A DNA stretch of 64,000 bases from Pelomonas paludis (GTDB taxonomy: Bacteria > Pseudomonadota > Gammaproteobacteria > Burkholderiales > Burkholderiaceae_C). The notes beneath the pieces were generated by a model. That model made no database searches. It saw only the letters and a list, made by a program, of their open reading frames with translations, and was not told the origin of the DNA. The position numbers and the translations under genes are program-made. The stretch spans positions 434,001 to 498,000 of the forward strand of contig NZ_JBDPZD010000002.1 in the NCBI RefSeq assembly GCF_039872745.1. The letters run 5' to 3'. Below, one piece after another: positions 8,606 to 16,036 of this stretch (the first letter of the stretch is position 1; each line of letters starts with the position of its first letter).

Positions 8606-9232
8606 GTGGAATCGAGTGATATCACCGCCGAAATTCGCATGGCCGTTCTCGGCGAATGGGTGCCTCCCCAACTCGCCGACGTGCTCGCCCTGCAGCGCGC
8701 CGAAGAGCCGGAGACCCATGCCGTCCTGGCCGGATGGACAGACCCCGGTCGCGGTGCGGAGCTGCCGGGCGACGGCTTCGACTTCGCCCTGTCTGCGGCT
8801 GCTTGGCAGTGGCCTGGCTGGATATGCGAGCCGCTGTGGCATGACACGCTGGCGGTCGCCGTGGCCAAGCGCTCCCACCTGCTGGCCTACCGTGAAGTGC
8901 CGCGCCAGGAAGTGCTCAGGCAGCCCTTGATCTGCTCGCAGTCCACGGCCGATGAACCATGGCGCATGACCGTACAGCGCGTGTTCGAGAACGCGCTGCA
9001 AGAGCGAGAGCAAACGGTGGCGACATTCGATGTGGCGATGACGCTGGTTGCCGCCGGGTACGGGATCGCCATTGCGCCTGCCGCGAGACTGGCGAGCTAC
9101 CTACGCCGAGGCATCGCCGTGCGGCCGCTGGCCGGCGCACCAACGATCGTGATGGCTTACCTGCTCCGCCGCAACGCTTCCTTGTCAGACTCCCAGGAAA
9201 GATTCGCCCGCCGCGCGCGCTTGGTGTCCTGA
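8606..9232 (+). CDS. LysR-type effector-binding domain protein lacking the DNA-binding domain
   Basis: The 208-residue product resembles only the substrate-binding part of LysR regulators, with the late conserved pattern V-A-A-G-Y-G-I-A-I-A-P followed by the usual C-terminal strand. A full LysR protein is about 300 residues with a helix-turn-helix in the first 60, absent here. GTG at 8606 is chosen because GGGGGAG lies 6 bases before it; an in-frame TTG at 8573 is the alternative. No helix-turn-helix remnant is visible upstream, so it looks like a genuine short protein. It may be a ligand sensor or a degraded regulator. It is divergent from the XRE gene. Confidence 0.7.
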   Translation: MESSDITAEIRMAVLGEWVPPQLADVLALQRAEEPETHAVLAGWTDPGRGAELPGDGFDFALSAAAWQWPGWICEPLWHDTLAVAVAKRSHLLAYREVPRQEVLRQPLICSQSTADEPWRMTVQRVFENALQEREQTVATFDVAMTLVAAGYGIAIAPAARLASYLRRGIAVRPLAGAPTIVMAYLLRRNASLSDSQERFARRARLVS

Positions 9233-9246
9233 CTGACAAACGCGCG

Positions 9247-9271
9247 GGGATCGCGGTTTCGCCGCGATCCC
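9247..9271. other. Strong hairpin between the LysR-like gene and the integrase gene
   Basis: A perfect 10-bp stem (GGGATCGCGG / CCGCGATCCC) encloses the 5-base loop TTTCG in the 51-base gap between two convergent genes. There is no T-run on either side, so intrinsic termination is uncertain, but the place between convergent genes suggests a role in ending or protecting both transcripts. Confidence 0.5.
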
Positions 9272-9283
9272 GCATTCCTGCTG

Positions 9284-11137
9284 CTAGGCGACCCCGACTT
9301 GCAGTGGGGTCCATTCGCTTTCCTTCACGGCTGTGCTCACTGCCATGACGAGTTTGTCGAGATTGCTGGCCGTCACGCCCTCCAGTGCCGAACGCTCCCT
9401 CAGCATCGAGCGCGGTTGCAGCAGTGCATGGTAGATCTGCCAAGGGTCTGCACCCCTGGTCAGCTTCAGGACGGACTGGATCAGCTCGTGCTTGAGTGGG
9501 TCGAGGTGCCAGTCCGGCACGCGCTGGCCGCGGTTGCCTACGTTCAACGCCAGCAAGTTGCCCGCCTTGATCTCGTAGCTGATCCACCTGCGGGATTTGC
9601 CCGCCATCTTGGCAAACGCAGCGACGGGAAGGTTGTGCGGCGCTTCGAAGACATCGAACAGCTCCATCCTCTCGCGCTGAATGTCCGAAGGCACCAGCGG
9701 CGCGGCCGATCGAGGGGGTGGAACCGCCGGCAGCCGATGCGCGGCGGCAGAAACCAACGGCATGGCGTCACCCGGCTTCGTCACGAGCAGGATTGGCGAA
9801 GCGGCAACCGGCGTGGAGGGTGCGCTTGCGGTTTGCTCACTCGGGAATGCGGGCACGCCTTCCAGATGCACGGTGAGCGGCATGCTGGCCGCCTCGACCT
9901 GGTTCTGCTCGAAGAGGTCGAGCCGATCGGCCCAGTCCTGCATCATGCGACGACGCTGCTCCACGTACTCGGCATGGTTGTAGGTCGCGCTGACCTTGTT
10001 GGGATCGACATGCGAGAGCTGTGCATCCACCCAGACCTTCGGGTAGCCGATCTCGTTGAGCGCAGTGGACATCGTGCCGCGGATACCGTGTCCGGTAAGG
10101 CGCTCCTGATAGCCCATGCGTTTGAGCGCACCGTTGAGCGTGTTCTCGCTGATGCGCTTCTTCAGGTCGCTGTCGTGCCGGAACAGGTGGCGCTGGGCCG
10201 GCTTGAACTCATCCAGCAGGTGCCGGACGATCTCCATGGCCTGAATCGACAGCGGCACGATGTATGGCGGGATGTCCTTCGGCTGCTGCCGCTTCTTGCG
10301 CATGTCCACCTGGAGTTGCTTTACGACGTCGGGCGGGATGATCCACAGCCCACGGTCCAGGTCGAATTGATCCGGCATCGCCTGTCGCAGCTCTCCGGTT
10401 CGCACGCCGGTCAGCAGCAATAGCCGCAGCCCGAGCTGGGTCTGCCGCCTGCCGCGATAGCTGCGCAGCCTCTGCAGCAGCTTTGGCAACTCGGCCATGC
10501 GCAGGAACGGGTTGTGGTTGACGGGCGGCAGTGGCAGCGCCACCACGTCGAGATCGGAGGCAGGGTTCTGCTCCAGGCCCGGCACGATCACCAGCGCGTA
10601 GCGGAACAGTTGGTTGAACCACGCCCTGACTTTCTCGGCGACGGAGAGCGCCCTGCGTTTCTCGATTCTGGCGATCACCTCCAAGAGGTCGGGACGCTTG
10701 ATCTCATAGATCGACCGCTTGCCCAAGGTCGGCAACACATCCTTGTCGAAGATGCGCGGAAGTATCGAGAGGGTCGTCTGCCGGCCTTCCTTGAGGCTGA
10801 GCCCGCGATGCTTGAGCCACTTGCGATACACCGCCTCGAAGGTGTTTTCGTCGGCGAGTCGGACAGCGGTGCGCTTCTGTTTGCGGTGAACGCGGGGATT
10901 GATGCCTTTGGCCAGCAGGGCGCGCGCTTCATCGCGTAGGCTGCGGGCCTCGCGAAGCGTCACCTCCGGGTAGGTGCCGAGCGACATCCGCTTCTGCTTG
11001 CCCGCCCAGTAGTAGCGGAAGTGCCAAGTCCTGCCCCCTTCAGCCGTGACGGCCAGGGAGAGGCCATCCAAGTCAGGGAGGGTGTATGCCTTGCCAGTTG
11101 CCTTGGCCTGTCGAACGGCCAGGTCTGAGAGTGCCAT
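9284..11137 (-). CDS. int: Tyrosine-type site-specific integrase with arm-binding domain and unusual C-terminal extension
   Basis: The 617-residue protein has an N-terminal arm-binding domain (DUF4102, residues 1-90), a core-binding region (about 95-200) and a P4-like catalytic domain. The catalytic residues are visible: Arg-246 in TGVRTGE, His-350 and Arg-353 in HGIR, His-376 in LSH and Tyr-386 in the ATYNHAEY block. It should integrate and excise the ICE at the tRNA-Gly end. Residues 484-600 are extra compared with P4-type integrases (about 400 residues) and look like a helix-turn-helix followed by an Xre/MbcA/ParS-like domain. ICEclc IntB13 is similarly long. The gene reads away from the adjacent tRNA. 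Confidence 0.92.
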   Translation of the reverse strand: MALSDLAVRQAKATGKAYTLPDLDGLSLAVTAEGGRTWHFRYYWAGKQKRMSLGTYPEVTLREARSLRDEARALLAKGINPRVHRKQKRTAVRLADENTFEAVYRKWLKHRGLSLKEGRQTTLSILPRIFDKDVLPTLGKRSIYEIKRPDLLEVIARIEKRRALSVAEKVRAWFNQLFRYALVIVPGLEQNPASDLDVVALPLPPVNHNPFLRMAELPKLLQRLRSYRGRRQTQLGLRLLLLTGVRTGELRQAMPDQFDLDRGLWIIPPDVVKQLQVDMRKKRQQPKDIPPYIVPLSIQAMEIVRHLLDEFKPAQRHLFRHDSDLKKRISENTLNGALKRMGYQERLTGHGIRGTMSTALNEIGYPKVWVDAQLSHVDPNKVSATYNHAEYVEQRRRMMQDWADRLDLFEQNQVEAASMPLTVHLEGVPAFPSEQTASAPSTPVAASPILLVTKPGDAMPLVSAAAHRLPAVPPPRSAAPLVPSDIQRERMELFDVFEAPHNLPVAAFAKMAGKSRRWISYEIKAGNLLALNVGNRGQRVPDWHLDPLKHELIQSVLKLTRGADPWQIYHALLQPRSMLRERSALEGVTASNLDKLVMAVSTAVKESEWTPLQVGVA

Positions 11138-11375
11138 GCTCTTGCTCCTGAATATGAGTCAGGAACCAGATGCTGGTCACGTCGACCTCGCCCCTCCATC
11201 AACAATCCGGAATCAGCCGCGCCCGCAAAAATGGACTTGTTTGTGGACTCAAAAGTCCCGGCTGTCGGCGGATCGAAGTGGACCTCGGCAGAACATCAAA
11301 GAGAGGAAAAGTCTTTGTGTGGCAACGACTTGCAGACTCTCTTGGACTTCTGCGGAAGTCCGCAGATTGATGCAG
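11138..11375. other. Integrase leader and attachment arm region
   Basis: The 238 bases between integrase start and tRNA 3' end contain no convincing gene. They are less GC-rich than the surroundings, as expected for arm-type integrase sites and the integrase promoter. A palindrome CTGCGGA-AG-TCCGCAG lies at 11350-11365, 10 bases from the tRNA end, and could be a core-proximal recombination or regulatory element. Confidence 0.45.
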
Positions 11376-11393
11376 TGGAGCGGGTGAAGGGAA
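11376..11393 (-). other. Probable ICE attachment site at the tRNA-Gly 3' end
   Basis: The element side begins immediately after the encoded CCA of the tRNA, and the integrase gene is the next gene. ICEclc-type elements recombine at about 18 bp of the tRNA-Gly 3' end, and that length is used here by analogy. The true core cannot be measured because the second att copy is outside the window. Confidence 0.6.
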
Positions 11394-11449
11394 TCGAACC
11401 CTCGTATGAAGCTTGGGAAGCTGCCGTTCTACCATTGAACTACACCCGC
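11376..11449 (-). tRNA. tRNA-Gly (anticodon CCC)
   Basis: Read on the minus strand, the sequence folds as a 7-bp acceptor stem GCGGGTG/CACCCGC with encoded CCA. It has a D-arm (GTTC/GAAC), an anticodon loop TTCCCAA (anticodon CCC) and a T-arm with TTCGATT. It closely follows E. coli tRNA-Gly(CCC). One oddity is in the anticodon stem, GCAGC against GCTTC, which leaves a C28-U42 mismatch. Its 3' end is the ICE insertion point. Confidence 0.95.
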
Positions 11450-11555
11450 GAGGCTGCGAATTATAGGCAGGGGCTGACGGGCGGCGGGCTGGCCCGCAGG
11501 TGCCGGTGCGGATGACTTCCGTGGGGTCTTGCGGGCGCCGCCTACAGTGCGCGCC

Positions 11556-14129
11556 ATGAGTGAACAAGCGACTGGCGCGGCCGCCCTCCCGACCACGTTC
11601 AAAGCCCCATCGGTCTGGCGACTGGCGCTGCGGCAGTTGTGGCGCGACTGGCGGGCTGGCGAGCTGCGTCTGCTGGGTCTGGCGGTGCTGCTGGCCGTGG
11701 CCGCCGCCACGGCAGTGGGCTTTTTGTCGGACCGGCTGGACCGCGGCCTGAAGCGCGACGCGGCGCAGCTGCTGGGCGGCGATGTGGTGGTGGCCAGTGA
11801 CCAGCCCACGCCGGCCCCGCTCGAAGCCCTGGCGGCTCAGCACGGGCTCAGGCTCTCACGCACGGTCACCTTCCCGAGCATGGCGCGACTGCCGGACGAC
11901 CTGGGCGGGGACACCCGGCTGGTGTCGGTCAAGGCCGTGGATGACAACTACCCGCTGCGGGGCCAGGTGAAGCTGTCGGAGCCTCCGGCACCCAAGAGCC
12001 GCCAGCCGCAACCCGGCGAGGTGTGGGTGGACCCGGCGCTGATGCAGGGCCTGGGCCTCAAGCTGGGCGACACGCTCTGGCTGGGTGACAGCGAGTTTGC
12101 GGTGGCGGGGGTGATCGACGTCGAGCCCGACCGGGGTGCCGGCTTCATGAACTTCGCGCCGCGCGTGATGTTGAACAGCGCCGACCTGGCGGCCACAGGC
12201 CTGATCCAGCCGGCCAGCCGCGTCACCTACCGCATGGCCGGCATGGGCCCGCAGGCCAAGGACTTTGCCAAGGCAGCGCGTGCGGCGATTGAACAGCAGG
12301 CCGTGCGCGGTGTGCGACTGGAATCGCTGGAGGCCAACCGCAGCGAGATGCAGCAGACGCTGGACCGCGCGGGCAAGTTCCTGCGCCTGGTGGCGATGCT
12401 CTCGGCCTTGCTGGCCGCCGTGGCGGTGGCGCTGGCCGCGCGCGACTTTGCAGCCCGGCATCTGGACGACTGCGCGATGCTGCGCGTGCTGGGCCAGCCG
12501 CAGCGCCGGATTGCGGCGGTCTATGCGCTGGAGTTCATGCTGGCCGGGCTGCTGGCGGCGATGGCGGGCGTGTTGGTGGGCTTGATCGCACAACAAGGCT
12601 TTGTGGCGCTGCTGTCGGGCCTGGTAAGCGCCGACCTGCCCGCCCCGGGCGCCCTGCCCGCCGTGCTGGGCTTGGGGCTGGGCTTGGCCCTACTGGTGGG
12701 CTTTGGCCTGCCGCCGGTGTTGCAGCTGGCGGCGGTGCCCGCGATCCGCGTGATCCGGCGCGACTTTGGCGCGCCACGCGCCAGCGGCTTGATCGTGGGC
12801 GGCCTGGGTGTGGCGGGCCTGGCCGGCGTGCTGGCCTTGATTGCCGATGACTGGATGCTGGGCGGCATCACGCTGGCGGGCTTCGGCATCGCGGCAGGTT
12901 GCTTTGCGTTGCTGGCGCGGCTGTGCGTGGCCCTGCTGCGCCGCAGCCTGCCACGCGGCGGCTCGGCTGCCGCCTGGCCGCGCTGGCTGCTGCTGGCCAC
13001 CCGGCAGGTCAGTGCGCGGCCGGGGCTGGCGGTGGTGGAGGTGACGTCGCTGTCACTCGGCCTGCTGGCGCTGGCCTTGCTGGTGCTGCTGCGCACGGAC
13101 CTGATCGACGCCTGGCGCTCGGCCACACCGGCTCAGGCGCCCAATCGCTTCGTGATCAACATCCAGCCCGACCAGGCAGCGGCCTTCCGCGGCGCGCTGA
13201 GCCAAGCGGGCGTGAAGGACTTTGACTGGTACCCGATGTTCCGGGGCCGGCTCTCGGCCATCAATGGCGAGCCCATCAAGCTCGACGCCTACACCGACCC
13301 GCAAGCCCGCCGCCTGGCCGAGCGCGAGTTCAACCTCAGCCACAGCGCCCAATTGCCAAGCCACAACCAGGTGACGGGCGGCCAGTGGGTGGACGACGAA
13401 GCCGGCGGCCTGAGCGTGGAAGCGGGCCTGGCCAAGACCCTCGGGCTCAAGCTGGGCGACAGCCTGCGCTTCGATGTGGCCGGCCAGGCGCTGGAGGCGC
13501 GCGTCAGCAGCCTGCGCAAGGTGGAGTGGAGTTCGATGCGGGTGAACTTCTTCGTGCTCTTTCCGAATGCCGAACTGGCCAACATCCCGTCCACCCACAT
13601 CGCCGCCTACCGCGTGCCCGGCGATGCGGCCGCCACGCGCGAGCTGGACCGCCGCCTGGCGCGCGAGTTCCCGAACATCACCGCCATCGACGTGACGGCC
13701 CAGCTCGATCAGGTGCAGGGCGTGATCAACCAGGTGATCCAGGCCGTGCAAGCGCTCTTTCTGTTCACGCTGGCCACGGGCTTGATCGTGCTGCTGGCGG
13801 CGCTGGCGTCCACCCGTGAAGCCCGGGCGCGCGAGTTTGCGTTGATGCGCGCGCTGGGCGCCCAGGCCCGCTTGCTGCGCCAGGTGCAGCGCGCCGAGCT
13901 GCTGGGCGTGGGCCTGCTGGCGGGCGTGCTGGCCGGCGGCTCGGCCACCGTGATCGGGGCGCTGCTGGCGCGGCGCGTGTTCGACTTTGCCTGGCAGCCC
14001 TCGCCCCTGCCCTTTGGCCTCACGGCCGGGGCTGGCGCGGCGCTCACCCTGCTGGCGGGCTGGTGGCTGCTGCGCGGGGTGTTGCAGCGGCCGGTGGTGG
14101 CCTCGCTGCGCGCGGCGACGACGGAGTAG
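11556..14129 (+). CDS. FtsX-like ABC transporter permease (YbbP type)
   Basis: The 857-residue inner-membrane protein has an N-terminal membrane helix (about residues 38-60), a periplasmic MacB-like core, and two FtsX permease domains. The domains lie near residues 270-400 and 730-850, with extra helices in between. This matches YbbP-type permeases, which pair with a YbbA-like ATPase and act on lipoproteins, cell-envelope substrates or secretion. No ATPase gene is adjacent, so the partner must be elsewhere. ATG at 11556 is chosen over an upstream in-frame codon because the first helix then lies at a normal distance. It ends 12 bases from the convergent DUF885 gene. Confidence 0.82.
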   Translation: MSEQATGAAALPTTFKAPSVWRLALRQLWRDWRAGELRLLGLAVLLAVAAATAVGFLSDRLDRGLKRDAAQLLGGDVVVASDQPTPAPLEALAAQHGLRLSRTVTFPSMARLPDDLGGDTRLVSVKAVDDNYPLRGQVKLSEPPAPKSRQPQPGEVWVDPALMQGLGLKLGDTLWLGDSEFAVAGVIDVEPDRGAGFMNFAPRVMLNSADLAATGLIQPASRVTYRMAGMGPQAKDFAKAARAAIEQQAVRGVRLESLEANRSEMQQTLDRAGKFLRLVAMLSALLAAVAVALAARDFAARHLDDCAMLRVLGQPQRRIAAVYALEFMLAGLLAAMAGVLVGLIAQQGFVALLSGLVSADLPAPGALPAVLGLGLGLALLVGFGLPPVLQLAAVPAIRVIRRDFGAPRASGLIVGGLGVAGLAGVLALIADDWMLGGITLAGFGIAAGCFALLARLCVALLRRSLPRGGSAAAWPRWLLLATRQVSARPGLAVVEVTSLSLGLLALALLVLLRTDLIDAWRSATPAQAPNRFVINIQPDQAAAFRGALSQAGVKDFDWYPMFRGRLSAINGEPIKLDAYTDPQARRLAEREFNLSHSAQLPSHNQVTGGQWVDDEAGGLSVEAGLAKTLGLKLGDSLRFDVAGQALEARVSSLRKVEWSSMRVNFFVLFPNAELANIPSTHIAAYRVPGDAAATRELDRRLAREFPNITAIDVTAQLDQVQGVINQVIQAVQALFLFTLATGLIVLLAALASTREARAREFALMRALGAQARLLRQVQRAELLGVGLLAGVLAGGSATVIGALLARRVFDFAWQPSPLPFGLTAGAGAALTLLAGWWLLRGVLQRPVVASLRAATTE

Positions 14130-14141
14130 AGCCGTCAGCTC

Positions 14142-15911
14142 CTAACGCCTGCTTCGCACCCACTCCCGCACCAGCACGCCCAGCACGTCCAGCGGCACCT
14201 GGCCGGCGCGCAGCACCACGCGGTGGAAGGCCTTGATGTCGAAGCGCTCGCCCAAGGCCGCTTCGGCCTCGCGGCGCAGGCGGCGGATCTCCAGCTCGCC
14301 CACCTTGTAGCCCAGGGCCTGGCCCGGCATCACCAGGTAGCGCTCGACCTCGGCCACCACATCGCTCTCGGCCAGGGAGGAGTTGTCGCGCATGTAGCGA
14401 ATAGCGCGCTCGCGGCTCCAACCCTTGGCGTGCAGGCCGGTGTCCACCACCAGGCGCATGGCGCGCAGCATCTCGTCCGACAGGCGGCCGTACCACTGGT
14501 AGGGGTCGGTGAAGAGGCCCAGCTCCTTGCCGAGGCTCTCGGCATAGAGCGCCCAGCCCTCTGAGTAGGCGACGTAGCCACCACCAAAGCGGCGGAAGGC
14601 CGGCAATGCGGTGTCCTCCTGCGCGATGGCGATCTGGAAGTGATGCCCGGGCGAGGCCTCGTGCAGCGACAGCGTCTCCATGCCGAAGAGCGGCTGCGCC
14701 CGCAGGTTGAAGGTGTTGATATAGAAGATGCCAGGCCGTGAGCCATCAGCTGCGCCGGCCTGGTAGGACGCACCCGCTGCGCTCTCGGCGCGGAAGGCTT
14801 CCACCGGCTTGACCTCGTAGTCGGACTTGGGGGCGATGTCGAAGAGCTTGGGCGTCAGGGTGTTGATGCGCCGCTGCAGCGCCCGGTAGCCCTCGATCAG
14901 CGCTTCGGGCTCGGTGGCGTAGTAGCGAGGGTCGTCCTGCAGGTGGGCGAAGAAGGCCTTGAGGTCACCCACAAAACCCACCTGCCGGCGCACCTGCTCC
15001 ATCTCGGCACGGATGCGCGCCACCTCGCGCAGCCCGGTCTGGTGGATGACCTCGGGGCCAAGCGCCGTTGTCGTCATCTGCTGGACCATGTAGGCGTACC
15101 AGGCCTTGCCATCAGGCAGGGTGGACCAGCCGGTGCTGCGCCGCGCCCGGGGCACGGCCTCGTCGCGCACGGCGTCGTGCAGGCGGCGGTAGGCGGGCAG
15201 CACCTCGTTGCGCAGCACCTCACGGTAGGCGGCGGTGAGCCGCTCGCGGTCAGCGGCCGAGATGCCATCGGGGAACTGCCGCAGCGGCCCCCAGAAGAGG
15301 CTCTTCTCGGGGTCCTCCACGGCCAACTCGGCCAACTGAGCCTGCACCTTTTGCATGATGAAGGCCGGCTGGCTGACGCCACGCTTCAGCCCCAGGCGCA
15401 GGTCCTGCACCATGCCATCAAACAGCGGCGGGATGGCGCGCAGGCGGGCCAGCCAGTCCTCGTAGTCCCGCGTGCTGCGGAAGGGCTGGATGGAGCCGCC
15501 ACTGCCCATCTGCGCGAGAAAAGACGGCATGCCGCCGAACTGGTTCAGCGGCATCTGCCAGTCAGGAAAGCGCTCGCCGCGGATGTCGGACACCAGCTCG
15601 CGCTGCAGCATCCGCCAGGACACCTGCTCGCTGGGCTCCAACTGCTCGGGCTTGAAGCCGCGCAGCTCGCTCAAGGATGTGCGCAGCAGCTGGCGCTGCT
15701 CGGCCCGCCAGGCCTCCGACGCCGTGTTGGGCAGCAGCGCGTTGTAGCGCGGGTCACCGATCGACGTGGCCAGCACGGGCTGGCGCTGCAGGGTCTGCTG
15801 CCACTGGCGCTCCAGCCAGCGGTTGAAGGCTTCACTCTGCGGTGCGGCCCAGCCCGGAGCCTGCACGCCCGCAAGCACCACCAGGACAGCCAGGAACATC
15901 CGTTTGCGCAT
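14142..15911 (-). CDS. Exported DUF885 family protein, putative metallopeptidase-like
   Basis: The 589-residue protein has a signal peptide (MRKRMFLAVLVVLAGVQAPGWA) and the DUF885 hallmark H-E-A-S-P-G-H-H near residue 412, which resembles a HExxH-type metal site. A second conserved region, Y-S-E-G-W-A-L-Y, follows. Members are described as probable zinc-dependent peptidases, but the substrate is not established. The start at 15911 is supported by the signal peptide and GGAG 8 bases upstream; a longer reading to 16016 adds an unlikely 35 residues. It is divergent from the diguanylate cyclase gene. Confidence 0.83.
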   Translation of the reverse strand: MRKRMFLAVLVVLAGVQAPGWAAPQSEAFNRWLERQWQQTLQRQPVLATSIGDPRYNALLPNTASEAWRAEQRQLLRTSLSELRGFKPEQLEPSEQVSWRMLQRELVSDIRGERFPDWQMPLNQFGGMPSFLAQMGSGGSIQPFRSTRDYEDWLARLRAIPPLFDGMVQDLRLGLKRGVSQPAFIMQKVQAQLAELAVEDPEKSLFWGPLRQFPDGISAADRERLTAAYREVLRNEVLPAYRRLHDAVRDEAVPRARRSTGWSTLPDGKAWYAYMVQQMTTTALGPEVIHQTGLREVARIRAEMEQVRRQVGFVGDLKAFFAHLQDDPRYYATEPEALIEGYRALQRRINTLTPKLFDIAPKSDYEVKPVEAFRAESAAGASYQAGAADGSRPGIFYINTFNLRAQPLFGMETLSLHEASPGHHFQIAIAQEDTALPAFRRFGGGYVAYSEGWALYAESLGKELGLFTDPYQWYGRLSDEMLRAMRLVVDTGLHAKGWSRERAIRYMRDNSSLAESDVVAEVERYLVMPGQALGYKVGELEIRRLRREAEAALGERFDIKAFHRVVLRAGQVPLDVLGVLVREWVRSRR

Positions 15912-16036
15912 CGCGCCATCTCCATCAGTGATTGCCAAGACACAGGGCTGCCGAACACCTCGAATTCGATCGCCCGGCCGCCCATTGTTTACTGCATAGG
16001 ACAATTTCAGATTCACTGCCCCCCGGACACCCTCCC

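Larger units (their letters stand above)
1..11393. mobile_element. Integrase-proximal end of a clc/PFGI-1-type integrative conjugative element
   Basis: The segment carries conjugation proteins of the PFL_4710/PFL_4711 families, a TraG_N protein, DUF3742, a MobH-type relaxase and a long tyrosine integrase read toward the element interior. It stops at the 3' end of a tRNA-Gly gene, the target used by ICEclc-type elements. Cargo is an AbiE toxin-antitoxin pair. The left end, the type IV secretion core and the second att copy lie before base 1, so only one boundary is visible. The right boundary is inferred from the tRNA end. Confidence 0.88.

Noticed and set aside
9247..9271. Hairpin between LysR-like and integrase genes called as an intrinsic terminator
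   Set aside because: There is no T-run on either side; it is kept only as a hairpin of unknown role.
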